A DNA stretch of 64,000 nt from positions 2,219,158 to 2,283,157 of the forward strand of contig BROE01000007.1 of assembly GCA_036571765.1 (NCBI GenBank). The letters run 5' to 3'. Positions 46,704 through 59,759 of this stretch are shown piece after piece. The position numbers were made by a program, and so were the translations under genes. The notes beneath the pieces were generated by a model. That model ran no database searches, was not told the origin of the DNA, and saw nothing but the letters and a program-made list of their open reading frames with translations. Position 1 is the first letter of the stretch. Every line of letters begins with the position of its first letter. The DNA comes from Plecoglossus altivelis. Lineage: Eukaryota; Chordata; Actinopteri; Osmeriformes; Plecoglossidae.

Positions 46704-49700
46704 GACAGTCTCTAAAAGTCTGTTTATTACACAGCTAAAGTATTTGTTTCCTTTGGTGTATGGTAACCCTTCCAGGCTTGACAGGTCGCTTTTCTGCAAG
46801 GAGTTAATCAACTGCTGTTCTACTATGGTGGAGGTGGGGTGTGGGATGTGGGGGCGGCCAGTTTCTTCTATGTTGGGGGGTACTATTGTGGAGGAGGGGA
46901 GGGGAGGGGGCCGGGGGTGCTTTACCTTTAGGTTATGTCCATTATCCATAGAAATAATTTATAGACATAAGACAAATGGATGGCTTTGAATGAATCCAGG
47001 ATTTTAAAATCTATTAGGTTTCTGGACAAAAAGTTGCACGCGTTACACAATTAATCTTGGTCTGTAAAACGTAAGTCACAGTACAAAGATATGAGAATAA
47101 GTTATTCATACTCTCATATTCACCCCAATTTATGTAATTATATATTGGCAGTGTGTTGACTTTGCTGGGTAGCAAAAGACTATCTTTCTAAATAAAAGTC
47201 CTTCAGATCTGCGATTTGTTCATGCAGTCCACGGTCTTTTTCCAAAGTTTTTGGATCCTTCAGTCCAAAGTAGGTGGGTGAGGCTTAAGGTAGTTTATTA
47301 TAAGAATGTTGTAGGCTTATTAACACAGTAGGTCTAAGAATATGAGGTACATTTAAAAATTTTCATTGATGAATCTGTAATTGGCTCATTGAAATGAGTC
47401 ATTTGTAGAAACCCATGTGAGAAAAATCTGCGATTAAAAGCCCATAGTTTCTAACATAGGATTTGATTTACTGTCACAGTGGAAAGACCCATTTTAATTT
47501 GATCGATTGAATTTTTGTAAAACAAGTATGACATTTTCCCCAATATTTCCAATTGCGGAATCACAGAGAAACCGAAATGTACAAAAAGGAAACTCAAAAC
47601 GGCAAAGAACATAGCCATCCAGAACACATCATTTCCGTGTTTATTTCAGAATTGCTTGTTGCATGAAAAACTGTAAATTACTACAAATGGGAGTATCCTA
47701 AATGGAGTCTTTTTTGCTGTAATTCTGTTCAAAGGGCAAGGACCGTTTCAGATCAAATGTCCCCTTGCAGCCTACTATGGCAATACAACACAATGTCTAA
47801 GTGTGAAAACACTTAATACAACCCCACAAATAATGAAATATCTGCAGTATATTGGCCTGCTATAAGAATGTGAGGTAAAGAAGTAGACTGCTTTTGATCT
47901 TGCACGTCTGGTAACTGCCCTACAGCTGAATCCTAATGAGGCTGGTTCAATTTTAAGCACTATTCATCTCTTTCTCCAGCTTCATTGAAAGTCATTATTT
48001 CCCCCTTGCTGCCATTCCACACAGCGCCTTAGGCGGTTCTAATGATTTAAGATTCAGTTGAAGAACATTAATCCTGGTCACCCCCAGGCTGCATAGTGAA
48101 GTAATACTGTTCTGAATACCTGACAGAACCTGCAAGTGACCCATAGGAGTGACAGCGAGGACCTTGATGACACTGGTCAGATCGCTGGGGATGAGGATGG
48201 AGACGTAGAGGATGACAACGCAAAGAGGATTGAAAATGACGGAGGAAGGAGAAAAGCAGATCAAGCTCAAAGGTCTTCCATGGTCCAATTGGAAAACCAA
48301 TCTACACGGCGGAGGAGGCAGAGTTCAGCCAATCAGATGTCCAGCTACAACCACCTGTGTCCTCCTTCCCCCCCCCAACGCCTGTTACTGCCCTTCCTCC
48401 ACCTGCGGATTCCTGCTCCGTTTGAAGAGGAGTGGCAGGGGGCAGTAAGGGAGCCAATTCTACAGCCAGAGACCTCATCAGAGGTGTTAACGTTCAAGTG
48501 GAGATTTTTTTTAAAGAGAATCTTAAACGAAATGTGTAAGTGTACAAGGTGGCGGCGTATGATTGGCCAGTCCCCATGACGATAGGGTGAACACAGTAGC
48601 GTATGCTACATAGACAACATGGTTGCATCCTCTGGTCGCTGTTGTTATCTGGTTCTGTTCCTTCTGGTCATAGCTTAAAAAACCAGAACATTTACATGCA
48701 CACGCTTGCAGCAAATTATGCTTTTCTCCCCACATCCAATCAAGGACTGGGTTATTTATTGAATTCTTCTCTTTTTGGCCAGCCTATTGTGGCTGTGCTT
48801 TGAAAGGTAATTTGTCCTCCCCTCTTCCCTCCCTCCCCTTTTCCCCACAAGGCAAGAGCGGCTGTGGTAAAAGAACCACTCGGTCTTCCCCATTGTTTTT
48901 CTCCAGATAGATGGGGGGTGACAGAGGGGAGTGTGGGGGAGTGAGAGAGGGGAGGGTGGGAGGGGAGGGTGGGGACTCACCCGGACCATCGTGTGAGCGA
49001 GGGATACCCCCTTAACGAGCGGCTGGTTGACGCCTCCAGTTGTTATTTCGACTTATAATGCCTTTGCCGTAACATTCACCTCGAGGCAATATCGATAGGA
49101 TGTGGAGCAGAGGAGGTTGCTGGCCGCTAAATGACTTCAGCGTGCCTTTTCATCAAAAAAAAAAAAAAAAAAAGAATAACATACTACGGGCCGTCTAGTG
49201 AGTGATGGTTTATTTTGTAGGGGCGCCAAAAAAGTTCGCTAAGACTAACCTATTGTGTATTTTAGGTGCCAACCTGCGCAGGCAACCGCTATATCTTTTT
49301 AGCAAGAAGAAAGGCTTGCATGTGAAGTGTGGGGTGTGCATCCAAAATGAACCTCACGAATGAGGCTGCCAAGAGATGGCTAACCCCCGACGCTGGGATG
49401 GCAATAGTACAGAAAGATTGCAAACTATTCTGTCAGTAAAAAAAATGGATTCATTTGTTTAAGTGGATTCACCAATGATCAATATGAGATACTTCTGGGC
49501 AAGCATTTAGATTCTGCTATCGCTGAGATTGGGCAACCACATTACATAGACGAAATGGAAGCATCTTTGTCATTCCTCTTATTTTGAGAACACCAACATC
49601 TTTTTTCATCCTGGATTCCCCTCCTCCCTCTTGTCTGACCACCATCATGAAGACTGGGTGGTACTGCTTGTTGGAAGGGGCCATTTTACCAGGAGAAAAA

Positions 49701-50570
49701 AACACGATTTCAAGGGTCGAACAGATGTAGGGAATCTTTGTAGTGACGGTGTTTCTGAGAACCCTTACACCAAGACCAGGACATGGTATTAGAAATGAGG
49801 GACGTCAAGTAGACTGTTGTGACTTGTCAACTTATATGGAGGCAGTAGAGGCGCTGGGGATTTCATGCTGTATGCTTTCATGTATTTATCGACGTTGTAT
49901 CGGTCCGGTCAAGTTATGACACAGCATGTTATGTCATTCATCAAAATGTGTACCATGGTGTGTCTGACTGTGACTGTTATTTTAGCAAGTTTGGAATCCC
50001 AACAGAAATCCCATTCAGATCCTGTAGCCTGAAGAAGTCTGGAGACAACACCCAGGGTTTGACCCAGTGTTCAACCTAGTTAAGCAATTTCCTTGACTCA
50101 GAGATTGATTCAAGTCGATACCCCTAATAGTCATTTCAAATTTATCGTATTTGAATGGATTGAAATAATGTAGGCAAAGCATTCAGGTTGGGGAGTACCA
50201 CCTTACGTTCTCTTCTTTCATCTGAATGTGGAAACTCAGCATATCTTGGTAACGAGAAACAAACACACACACACACACATACACACACTGGGCATCTGAC
50301 ATCACACTGGGCCCACCCACGCACACACCACGGGAGACATAAAGGGTAACGGGCGTTAAGTGAGCAGCAGCTATGTACCAGAGAGGAGCGTTCCCGTTCA
50401 CACACTCACACACACACACACTCTGGCATGGCTCCCACACAGACTGGGGCAGCGGCTCGTCCAGCACTGAGTGTGTTGAAAAGGCACGAGCATGTCTGCC
50501 GTCATAAGAAGCTGGGTCACCGTCTGATTCTCAAGATATAAAAACCCCAGAGTCGTTTTACGAGTGGTTC
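46704..50570. other. Intergenic region between convergent pigf and cox7a2l
   Basis: No gene could be assigned. It contains a G-rich patch at 46818-46915, an A19 run at 49155-49173 and purine/pyrimidine-rich repeats at 48810-48980. An open frame at 48136-48579 (+) has an acidic start (SEDLDDTGQIAGDEDGDVEDDN) and a basic middle; it resembles no family I can name and may be mobile-element debris. Confidence 0.6.
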
Positions 50571-50573
50571 AGG

Positions 50574-50579
50574 TTTATT
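50574..50579 (-). promoter_or_regulatory. cox7a2l polyadenylation signal
   Basis: TTTATT on the plus strand, AATAAA on the minus strand, about 217 bp after the cox7a2l stop codon. Confidence 0.55.
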
Positions 50580-50795
50580 GGCACAAATATAAATAATTTT
50601 TTCTAGAAATAAAACTCTTGTGTACAGGTACGGATTTTAACTGAAATTCGTTCTCGTTGTTTCTTGGTGCTTGGCAATCAGAGACGGCGTGATCGAGTGG
50701 GAGGGTTTGATGGCGTGACGGTGGATGCCACACAAAGAAGCCTGTGGGTGGTGGAGGTGACGAGACAGGCCGGTCTAGTTCAGGGCTGGGAATGG

Positions 50796-51682
50796 TTACT
50801 TTTTGCAGGGTTGAGCAGCGATGTAGAGGGCCATGAGACAGTACAGAGCGCCCCCCACTGTGAGGGCCATGGTGGTGCGGTACAGGAGCCTGTCCGGAAT
50901 CCCACGTTTTAAATGAACGGGGATCCCATCGGACGTCTGAGGAGGAGGTGGGAGAAGGATAGAGAACCAGGAGAGAGAACCAGAAGAGCGAGGATCATTA
51001 CAAAGGCAAAGACTGCGCTGTGGGTATCATGCGTGCTGCGGGAAAGAACGGGTCTCTGTACCTGGAAGAGCCTCTGGAAGTCCGGCACCTTGTTTCCTCC
51101 AAGGTACTCCACCGCCGCTCCGGCCTCCGACACAAGCTTAGTGGGAGACGCAAATACCATGGGCGGGGCTTCGGAGGGAAGACCAGGTCTCAGACCCTGA
51201 AAACACGCACACGTCACTGACACCACGTCTCTCCACAGGTCAACCCTGGCAATGATGATCACCAACAAAGACCCTTTGGCTGCCTGTCTTGGGGGATTAT
51301 ATAGGTGACTCTGCTACATAACTGATCTCAGCCAAGTCTGGTCGCTAGTTAGGTGTCCAAGGAGGGCCAGCTGGATGGTAGCCTATAAGCTGCTGTCTTG
51401 AAAGAAAATCTTTCTTCTGAAGCTATCTAATGAGTTGATTTACGCTTCCTACCTACACTGTCCAATGCATTTGATTTCTCGAGAAAAAAACGATTTCACG
51501 TCGTAGGAAGACATGATGCTGACGTTAGCTTAATAGCAACGTTAGCTATGAAGGTCATCATTTCATTAAGCCGGTCCTAAACACACGATCAACTCCGTTT
51601 CCAACCTTACCTGGGGACTGTATGCGGTGGCAGGGGCAGACCCCGTTAGTCTCTGAGTAAAGCCGCTGAATTTGTAATACAT
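50796..51682 (-). CDS. cox7a2l: COX7A2L / SCAF1 supercomplex assembly factor (3 exons)
   Basis: Inner mitochondrial membrane protein of the COX7A family that links respiratory complexes III and IV. Exons in transcript order: 51682-51611, 51196-51062, 50936-50796; 115 residues. MYYKFSGFTQRLTGSAPATAYSPQ matches the conserved N-terminus. The middle reads EAPPMVFASPTKL and KVPDFQRLFQ. The C-terminal part is VHLKRGIPDRLLYRTTMALTVGG followed by a single transmembrane helix (about residues 88-110) ending AAQPCKK. Length agrees with the human 114-residue protein. The presequence region is short and basic/hydroxylated. The gene is convergent with pigf and in the same direction as kcng3. Confidence 0.94.
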
Positions 51683-53380
51683 TTTGGTTAAAGGACAGTG
51701 GGAGACATCAGATTTTAAAGCACCCGACAGACACCGGCAAAATCGCCTCGGTGAAAGAGCTTCTCTCAGTCGGCGTCGATTAATGATGACGCTAAACATC
51801 GGCATCCGTCCAATACGTCCCTCCCCCGAAGGAGCACTTCAATACTTGTTTGCCTTCCCTTCCCGTGCAAAGCAACCATCTGTCGGTACAAATACTGAAG
51901 ATATCATTTCGTTTACATTATTTATTTGGTTAACTGAACATTGTAAAATAAATATCAGAGGGAATCAGATTAGGTGTTTGGCTAATCATACAAGGAATGC
52001 AACTTTTATCCTACTTAAAATCATTCAAATCAATCATTACAGATTCTTATCAAGAGGCTACAAGTTACATGTATCACAAGAGAAATCCTGTTTAACCCTT
52101 CACCATACATCATAATGCACCCTTTTTACAACAGAAAACTTAAGCAAGCTACTGTCGTGGACAAACTTTCTTTAGCCAATATTTGACGAACTCAGGCAAT
52201 GACAAGCAAAGCTCGAGCAGGACAGATCGAAAACATCAAGACAAAAAACAAGTTCTCACGTATTCTCCAAGAATACATCCTGGAGCCATAGCCTGATGCT
52301 CCCATGTGTGTAGAGACGCAGAGATGGCAGAAGGAGGAAGAGAAGGCGAGGAGGGAGTGTTGTGTGGGAGAGGTGTTGGCTCATCTGTTTAGACTACGCG
52401 TCTCTCCTCGCCCAACCGTCTAACTGCGATGGAGCACCAGACAGGTGGCGCTGGTCGGATCATACGCTGATGTTTTCTGGTCTGAACATGTGCGCGTTCG
52501 TGTGGACGTGTGTGCTTGTCTGTCTGAGGGGGTGTCTGCATGTCTGCCGTGTACAGTATGTGACGCGTTCAGGACGACTTACGCTGGGGTGATAGCTTGA
52601 TACTTAAGTGAGCGCTCCAGGATGTGACTGACAGTCGAGTCCGCATGAAATGCGGGGAAAGCTGTTGCCTTGGAGATATTGTTTATCTTGTGTTCTCACA
52701 CTCTCTGGTGATTCTTTGTGCTGAGTACATGCTGCCTCTCTTTGTACATACTGGCTGTCAGAATTTCTCTCTCCCTTTCTCTTGATAATTGTCTTACCAT
52801 CTCTGTTTGTCTCTCAGTTTGCTTTCTGTCTGTTTCCTTGAGCCTGTTTGTCTAACACCTATATTTCCATGACTCTCTCCTCCCCTTCTTCTCCCCCCTC
52901 CCCCCTTTCGACTTCACAGGTAGGTGGGGTACCATAGTAACGGGGAGCATCTGGGTCACATGTACGTAACCATCTGGACACAGGCCTCTTAACAACACAC
53001 ACATGTGCACACATTGGCCGTTGAGTTATTTACCACGAGACTGCAATGCAAATAGGATCTGGGACTCAGCAGCTTGAAATATGACAATGTTTATGTATGT
53101 AAATTCCCTGTCCAGATGGTGATATGTGATTGGTGGAGACGTCAAAGCCAATGACAACAGGATGGAAACCTCAGAATAAAGGGGATCCAAGGGTTGTCAA
53201 CGTGAATTTGCCCAGAAGCAAATAATGATGGAAGTCCAATCGCAGTGTCAATGGTTCCCCCAGGACACCTATAGCTACTAGAGAGAGGGAACCCTCTGGC
53301 TCGTTCGTCCACAGGCTAATGTAGGTGTCTAAGCTCCAGTAGGTCGCAAGAGGGTCCAGTAGGTTGTGAAAGGGTCCAGC
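51683..53380. other. cox7a2l upstream region and kcng3 3' flank
   Basis: No gene recognised. The cox7a2l promoter must lie just after 51682; the remainder is probably kcng3 3' UTR of unknown length plus CT-rich sequence (52735-52920). Confidence 0.6.
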
Positions 53381-55309
53381 TCAGTGCGGTGTCTGGCCCG
53401 ACAGGATTCGTGAGTATCTCTCCGAGCGATGTTTCACTTCCTGGTAGCACTGTACGAAGCTGTGGTAGATGAAGGTGATGGGCAGAGCCAGGAGGACAAT
53501 CCCACTCACCACACACACTCCTCCCAGCAGGCGCCCCCCCATCGTCACCGGGTACACATCTCCATACCCCACGGTCGTCATGGAGATGATGACCCACCAC
53601 GCTGCCGCTGGGATGCTGGCGTAGTCAGGGTTACGGGCCCCGAGGTCCAGGCCGTGCTCCAGCAGCTGGGCCAGAGCACTGTAGATTGCCATGGCAACGC
53701 AGACAAACACTAGCAGCATGAGCATCTCCCTATAGCAGCGGCGCAGGGTCAGTCCCAGGGTCTGCAGACCCAGGAAGTGACGGGCCAGCTTCATAAGCCA
53801 AAACACCCGCATCATCCTCAGCACCCGCAGCGCCACCCCAGCAACCCCTAGCCCCGCTCCCGGCAACCCCGCCCCAGCGAGCACCATTGCGATGTAGTAG
53901 GGAGAGATGGCGACCACGTCGATGAGGTTCAACGGCTGGCGCAGGAAGTCCCACTTATCCCTGGCCACGAGGAAACGCACCCCACACTCTGCAGTGAACC
54001 AACCAATACACACTGCTTCCACAATCCTGCAGGGCACAGAAGAAGAGAACAGGATCAAGATGTATGAAGTAAAGGAGAGGGGGGAGGGGAGGGGGGCGTA
54101 CAAGAGGCAGAGAAAGGGGGATGAGGGATGAAGGATGTGAAGAAGGATGCAAGCCAAAGAAGACTGTTCTAGATGCCATTTACCAGACTGGAGAGGGAAC
54201 ACAATGGCAGCCAAAGTCTTATCAGTGTTCCAAATAAAAAAAGAGGTTTTAAAAAAAAACAAACATGATGTAATGGTAAGCAAGTATTTTAATAAATGTT
54301 GTATGGTTGACTGCACATTGAAGATTGTTGAAGATGTTTATTTGTCTGCTGCTTACTTTTCTCATGCTGTGTGTGTGTCTAAGTGTCTGTGTCGGAAAAT
54401 GAGTGACAGATCATATTTCATAGGGATCAGAGATGATGGGATTGATTGATTAACGATGAAGTCCCCGCAACATGAACAGCAGTGTCTTCATGCAAGTAAC
54501 AATGCAACCTCAATTACGCGCGTCACTTGAGCTGTAAATTAAGTCACTTTCAAGGATGCTGTGACGCGCTAACGAAATCCTGGTTTGGAAAAAGACCATA
54601 GCCAACTCCAAATTGTAAAATAATTTCATAACTTTGTAGGCGATCAGTCAGAAAGCTTAGTGGGAAAACGCTGTAGCTTTATCTACCTGTGTTCTTCCAC
54701 GGTGTTGCGTTTAGCCGTGTCCCAGTCGGGAAGCGTGCTGGCACACAACATGACCATGGATAAAATCACAAAAACAACCGAGACAGATGCCAAAACCTGC
54801 GCTGCGATTGATGAATTGGGCTCCTCGAACGTTCTGCGCATCCTCTCGAGCCACTTGGCGCGCCCTGTGTCTGTTTCGCGCCCTTGTCCGGTTGGGCACC
54901 GGGACCCATCTCCCAGGGATCGCAGGTCCTCCTCTGACAGACTAGATACACCGATTTCAGACAACCGGTCGTCCAGACGCTTTTGGCAGCAGAACTCCAG
55001 GTGCGCGCTCTCAAGTCCCCAATAGGCCATCTCGTTGTAGAAAGAGAGCTCACACAAGCCTGGAAGGAAGCGGAGCTTACCGGAGCGAACGTACAGCATG
55101 ATGAACACAAAAGCTTGCGCATGTCGGTCGAAAAAGAACTCGTTCAGATCCCGGTCGTAGTCATCACAAAGCTCGAGGACCTCTTTCTCAGAGGCGCACG
55201 CGTGCAACCGGCTGACGCGCTTCAGAGGGAAATCCCTGATCACTTCACGGGGGAAAGCATACCGGGTCCCCCCTACGTTGAGCACACAAATGCTCTTACC
55301 GAACTTCAT
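53381..55309 (-). CDS. kcng3: Voltage-gated potassium channel modifier subunit Kv6.3 / KCNG3 (2 exons)
   Basis: Electrically silent alpha subunit that co-assembles with Kv2 channels at the plasma membrane and alters their gating. Exons in transcript order: 55309-54687 and 54026-53381; 422 residues. Residues 6-120 form the T1 tetramerisation domain (VLNVGGTRYAF, DRHAQAFVFIMLYVRSGKLRF, LSFYNEMAYWGLE). After RWLERMRRTFEEP-like KWLERMRRTFEEP come S1 (about 170-195), S2 (IVEAVCIGWFTAE), S3 (LNLIDVVAISPYY), S4 (ALRVLRMMRVFWLMKLARH, about 272-291), S5, the pore with selectivity filter TTVGYGD (358-364) and S6. S6 reads LLALPITFIYHSF, lacking the PxP bend of conducting Kv channels, as expected for a silent subunit. 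The single coding intron (660 bp) falls between S1 and S2. Confidence 0.95.
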
Positions 55310-55578
55310 GTCACCTCAGTAGTCCCTTTTCCTGGTGGTTACGCCATCTGCTTAAGACAAGTGTTTCTCAGAAGAGTTGAAAGTTGTGGATGGTGATCCG
55401 GGGCAGGGGGAACGGTTCACCTTTGAAGCATTTTCTATCTGGTGCAGCTGCTGAAAGTGGCTCATGATACAGCGCTGTTAGCAGCGCGCAGGATGAACGC
55501 TCTCTGAGCAGACCTCAACTCTCCACCCTTCAGTCCGGAGCCAGTCTAAGCAGTGATGTCACATGTCTCTCCAGCTAG

Positions 55579-55627
<49 letters not shown>

Positions 55628-56198
55628 CCCCACACACACACACAAGACCCCCGAGTGAGCAGTACTTTTACGCACCGCGGGCGCACCCCTTTCTAACCTA
55701 CATACAATCAACAGTTATAATGTCACAAAACTGCTGTACCTGATGAACAATCCGTCGACTAGTTTCTACAAAACGACAGAAAAAAAATGTTTCGCCTTTA
55801 CAGCAAGTTTACAACACAAATTGCGATAAAGGCTACAAATGGGACTTTTAATGGGCTACATATATCCTGACTGAGGGTGTGTGCGCGTGTGTTTGTACTA
55901 CGCATTCGCTCGTTCCCTCCCCCTCTCTCGTCACTAGTGGTTTTTCGGGTTGATCCAAGTCCTTTTGGCGAATGAGTTTACTGTAGGCTATTGTACTGTG
56001 AAGACATAGGGAGGGTATCCTACCTACATTAGGCTACCAAAACATCCCGCCTAACTCCACTATTAACTCCCGCGACCTGATTTTTTTCTATATCAGCACA
56101 TTGTGAACTAATCGCAGTATTTTAATATAAACGTTGTGATCATTTTGCATGTTTTTGTTAGTTTATGGTTTGCGTTTCAACACTCCGGGAGGGCAGAA
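55310..56198. promoter_or_regulatory. Divergent kcng3/mta3 intergenic region
   Basis: 889 bp separate the opposed start codons, so both promoters lie here. A (CT)n(CA)n tract occupies 55581-55645. No clear TATA box is seen at either side. Confidence 0.5.
55581..55645. repeat. (CT)n(CA)n microsatellite upstream of kcng3
   Basis: About 22 CT units, a short C run and about 8 CA units, 270 bp upstream of the kcng3 start codon. Homopurine-homopyrimidine tracts of this length can adopt triplex structure; any effect on transcription is speculation. Confidence 0.95.
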
Positions 56199-58348
56199 AT
56201 GGCGGCCAACATGTACCGGGTCGGAGGTATGTCAGTGTTTTTTTTATGAAGGCGAAACACAATCATTTTTGTCTCTCGCAGCCAGTCCCTGTTGACGTTT
56301 TTGCTCGTGTATAGATGTAGTGGTATTGCCCTTAAAACAGAGGTACATTCTGTGTGTAGTAGTTTGCAGCAATGTTTGTATTTTTTGTTTTTATGGGATT
56401 CAAATATGGGTCAGGCCTCACGTCTGTCGTGGCCAACTAGCTAGCAGCTAATAAGCTAACATGCTGGCCATACAAAAACAAATCCAGTTAGCTTTCATAA
56501 AAGCCCAATGCCCCATTTTATTGTGCATATTCCCTTATATGATCTCCTATACACTGTTTGCATTGCACGGATAACCCTGCGCGTTGCTGGTTGCCTTCAT
56601 CCATATTGTTTAAGTGAGGTGCTTTTGTATTTGCCTTCTTGTTGGCTCGCTTCCATTTATTGCAAGATTTACTGGTTAGCAATGACAATGCCAAATGTTC
56701 CCTCGAATACACATATTTGCAGACTGGCTGCGTTGAAAATAGTATATAACAATACCCAGATGTTTATGAGAGAGTATGGCGATAATGCTCGCCGTTAGCT
56801 ACACCTGTGTTAGCTCACATAGCTTGCATGGAATTGTGCACCATCGTATCCTTTCACAGAGTCGTTGTGGTGGGTGAATGATTACTTTACGTTTTAAGTA
56901 CTATTAAACTATCGATAGCATCGCCATACCTCCATTGCTAAAAAATTGCAATAGCGAAATATGCATAGTCCAGTACACAACAACCACGGCATGCACAGCG
57001 CTAACAAACAGGAAATCTATTTTACAGTGTGTGGTTCTTATTGTAAGGTTGTGGAATTGGTAACAATGAAGCCCATACAGTGATTTGGCTTTGCTAGTAA
57101 GTATCGGAATGTTCGATCTCATGATGTCCTCGCTATTGTTTTTTTTTTAAGCTTTTATTGCGCAGTTTTATGATGTTGCGGGGTAGAACTGTTGCTGTAT
57201 AGCATTAGTAGGTACCTGGGAAACAAGGGAAAGGCCAGTAAGACGTTCTTCGGTCATCTGAGTGCACTTAAAAGTGATGCAGAACCCATAACTTTATTTC
57301 GTCTGTCAGCTGGTTGTCATCACAATTGTCGTCACAGTTAGAGTGATTATAGGACATTAGGTTTGATTACTACGCTAACGTTCCCGGAAACCGCTGTTTC
57401 ATGAAGGCTATGTGATTTAATCGTAATTCACCTATTCACATGTGTTATTTTACTTCAGATTCCTCTGTGTTTCTGTGTGCAAACTGTGTAAGTCTGCATA
57501 GAGCCCATTATAAACCGCCCGACTGATTTTGTCCGGTATGTTTACCTATTAACTCTGATGGGGGTGTTTTACGGATGACATTTGTACTGATTTCACCTTC
57601 TGTTTCAATACAGACTACGTGTTCTTCGAGAATTCCTCCAGTAACCCTTACCTGATCCGCAGAATAGAAGAACTCAACAAGGTAGTAATTGTGTGTGTGT
57701 GTGTGTGTGTGTGACAGTGAGTGAGTGAGTGAGTGAAAGAGCACGGAGGAATGTTAGGACACAAGTCTACCTAGAGAGAAAAGGTGTTGCAGTTGCTAGT
57801 GTGCTTAGGGCAGAATATCTTGCCTGTTAAGTGTAGGTGGCACCTACCTCTCCTACAGTACTGGCTATATGTGTGTTTGCCTGTAATATGAGACAAGGAG
57901 GCTGATGTTGACTGAGTGTGTGTGTGGGGGGGGGGTATGGGTAAATCTCTCTCTTTCCTCTTCAGTCCTCTCACCAGTGTCTGCTTTTAATCTCATACTA
58001 CTCAATTACTTTGTCTGGTTAATTAAGCAACCAATCAGTCAAAGCGTATTCGACAGAGCACTCAGCCTACCATGGCAACATGAAGCATCACGCGGGAAGG
58101 GAAGACAGTCTTCTGGGGAATGCAAGGCTGCCTGTCAGAGGAGCCTGTCTGAAATGCCCTGCTTTGTCTGACTACGTGTGTGTGTGTTTCTTTCAGACAG
58201 CCAGTGGGAATGTTGAAGCCAAGGTTGTGTGTTTCTACAGGAGAAGGGACATCTCCCACAGCCTCATTCAGCTGGCAGACAAGCATGCAAGTCAGTGGCT
58301 CTCTGTGTGTGTCCCACCTTTGTGCATCAGCGGAAGGTCTGGCTGTAA

Positions 58349-58383
<35 letters not shown>

Positions 58384-59719
58384 ACAGAAGACCTGGAGGA
58401 GGAGAAGGAGTGTCCGTCGGAGGCGGACTTAACAGACAAACAGAAGCACCAGCTCCGCCACAGAGAACTGTTCTTGTCTCGTCAGTATGAAAGTCTACCA
58501 GCCACACACATCAGGTACACACACACACACACACACACACGGACACATCAGAAACACATACATGTATCAGGTACATGTACTTACAAATGTTAAATTAATT
58601 TTCTTGTGTGCACTCGCAAACCCCATGTTTATTATCATTCAGCATTTACTGCTGTTAGCAGCAGTTCTTCTTGTAGGAAATCAAGCAATTAAAAGAAAAA
58701 CCATATTTTTTCTAATTAATTATCCATTTCAAACACATGTACATTTCAGTTACATTGTCACGTGTAACAATGTGTTCACATACTGTTCATCTTCCTTGTT
58801 CACACACATTTATTAAGATAATCTATGATCTATGCTAATGGAACAGTCACCTATTTAAATGTAATTAATAAAACTGTTTTCATTTATTATTGTTGCTGTC
58901 GTGGCATGTGGAGGTTAGCAGCTGATGCTATCAACGCGCCTTTCTCTCCAGCTCAGAAAGGGGGTGTTGCATTCAGGTGGCTGAACTTTGTGTGTAACGT
59001 CACGATAGCCTAGCAGGCTGGTGACAAGTCTGACTAGCAGAAGGAACCGCATGGACCATTTTTTCATTCCTTTATTTTGCACACAATTTCTTGTTGAAGG
59101 ATTATGGTGGAGAAAAGTCTCCCGTAGGCAGTCAAAACCTATTTAATGCAGGAAGCACTTTGGGTATACACACACACACACACATACACTCACTCACCAG
59201 GTACATACAAATCAGGTACACACGCACACATCTGGTATACACACACAATGCCTCTAGTCAGGAAGTCTCTAGTCATCTCCCACTGTCCCCTCAAACTGCT
59301 CCCTGCCCTGTCCCTCCGCTCTGCCCTGCTCTGCCCCACCCCGCCCTGCCCCTCCACCCTCCCCTGCCTCTCCACCCTACCACCCTGCTTCTACCAAACT
59401 CCTCTTCCCAAAACGCTTTCTAGGGGGAAATGCAGTGTGGCGTTGTTGAACGAGACCGAAGCTGTCCTCTCCTACCTTGACAAAGAGGCGAGTCAAACGT
59501 CTGGACTGCTCACAGTAAAACAGATTCTCACTGAATGCATTGCCCACTCGTGTTTGCCTGTGTTGACTGAGTATGTGTGTGTGTCGCTGTCTGCAGGATA
59601 CCTTCTTCTACTCTCTAGTGTACGACCCCACACAGAAGACCCTGTTGGCAGATAAGGGAGAGATCCGGGTGGGGCCACGCTTCCAGGCTGATGTACCAGA
59701 GATGTTACAGGAGGGTGAG

Positions 59720-59759
<40 letters not shown>

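Noticed and set aside
51020..51220. Plus-strand ORFs opposite cox7a2l and opposite kcng3, msh2 and fbxo11 exons
   Set aside because: Mirror frames of GC-rich true exons with no homology of their own.
59488..59500. GT donor at 59492 for the mta3 exon starting at 59424
   Set aside because: It would add five bases and shift the frame before DTFFYSLVYD; the GC donor at 59488 preserves it.
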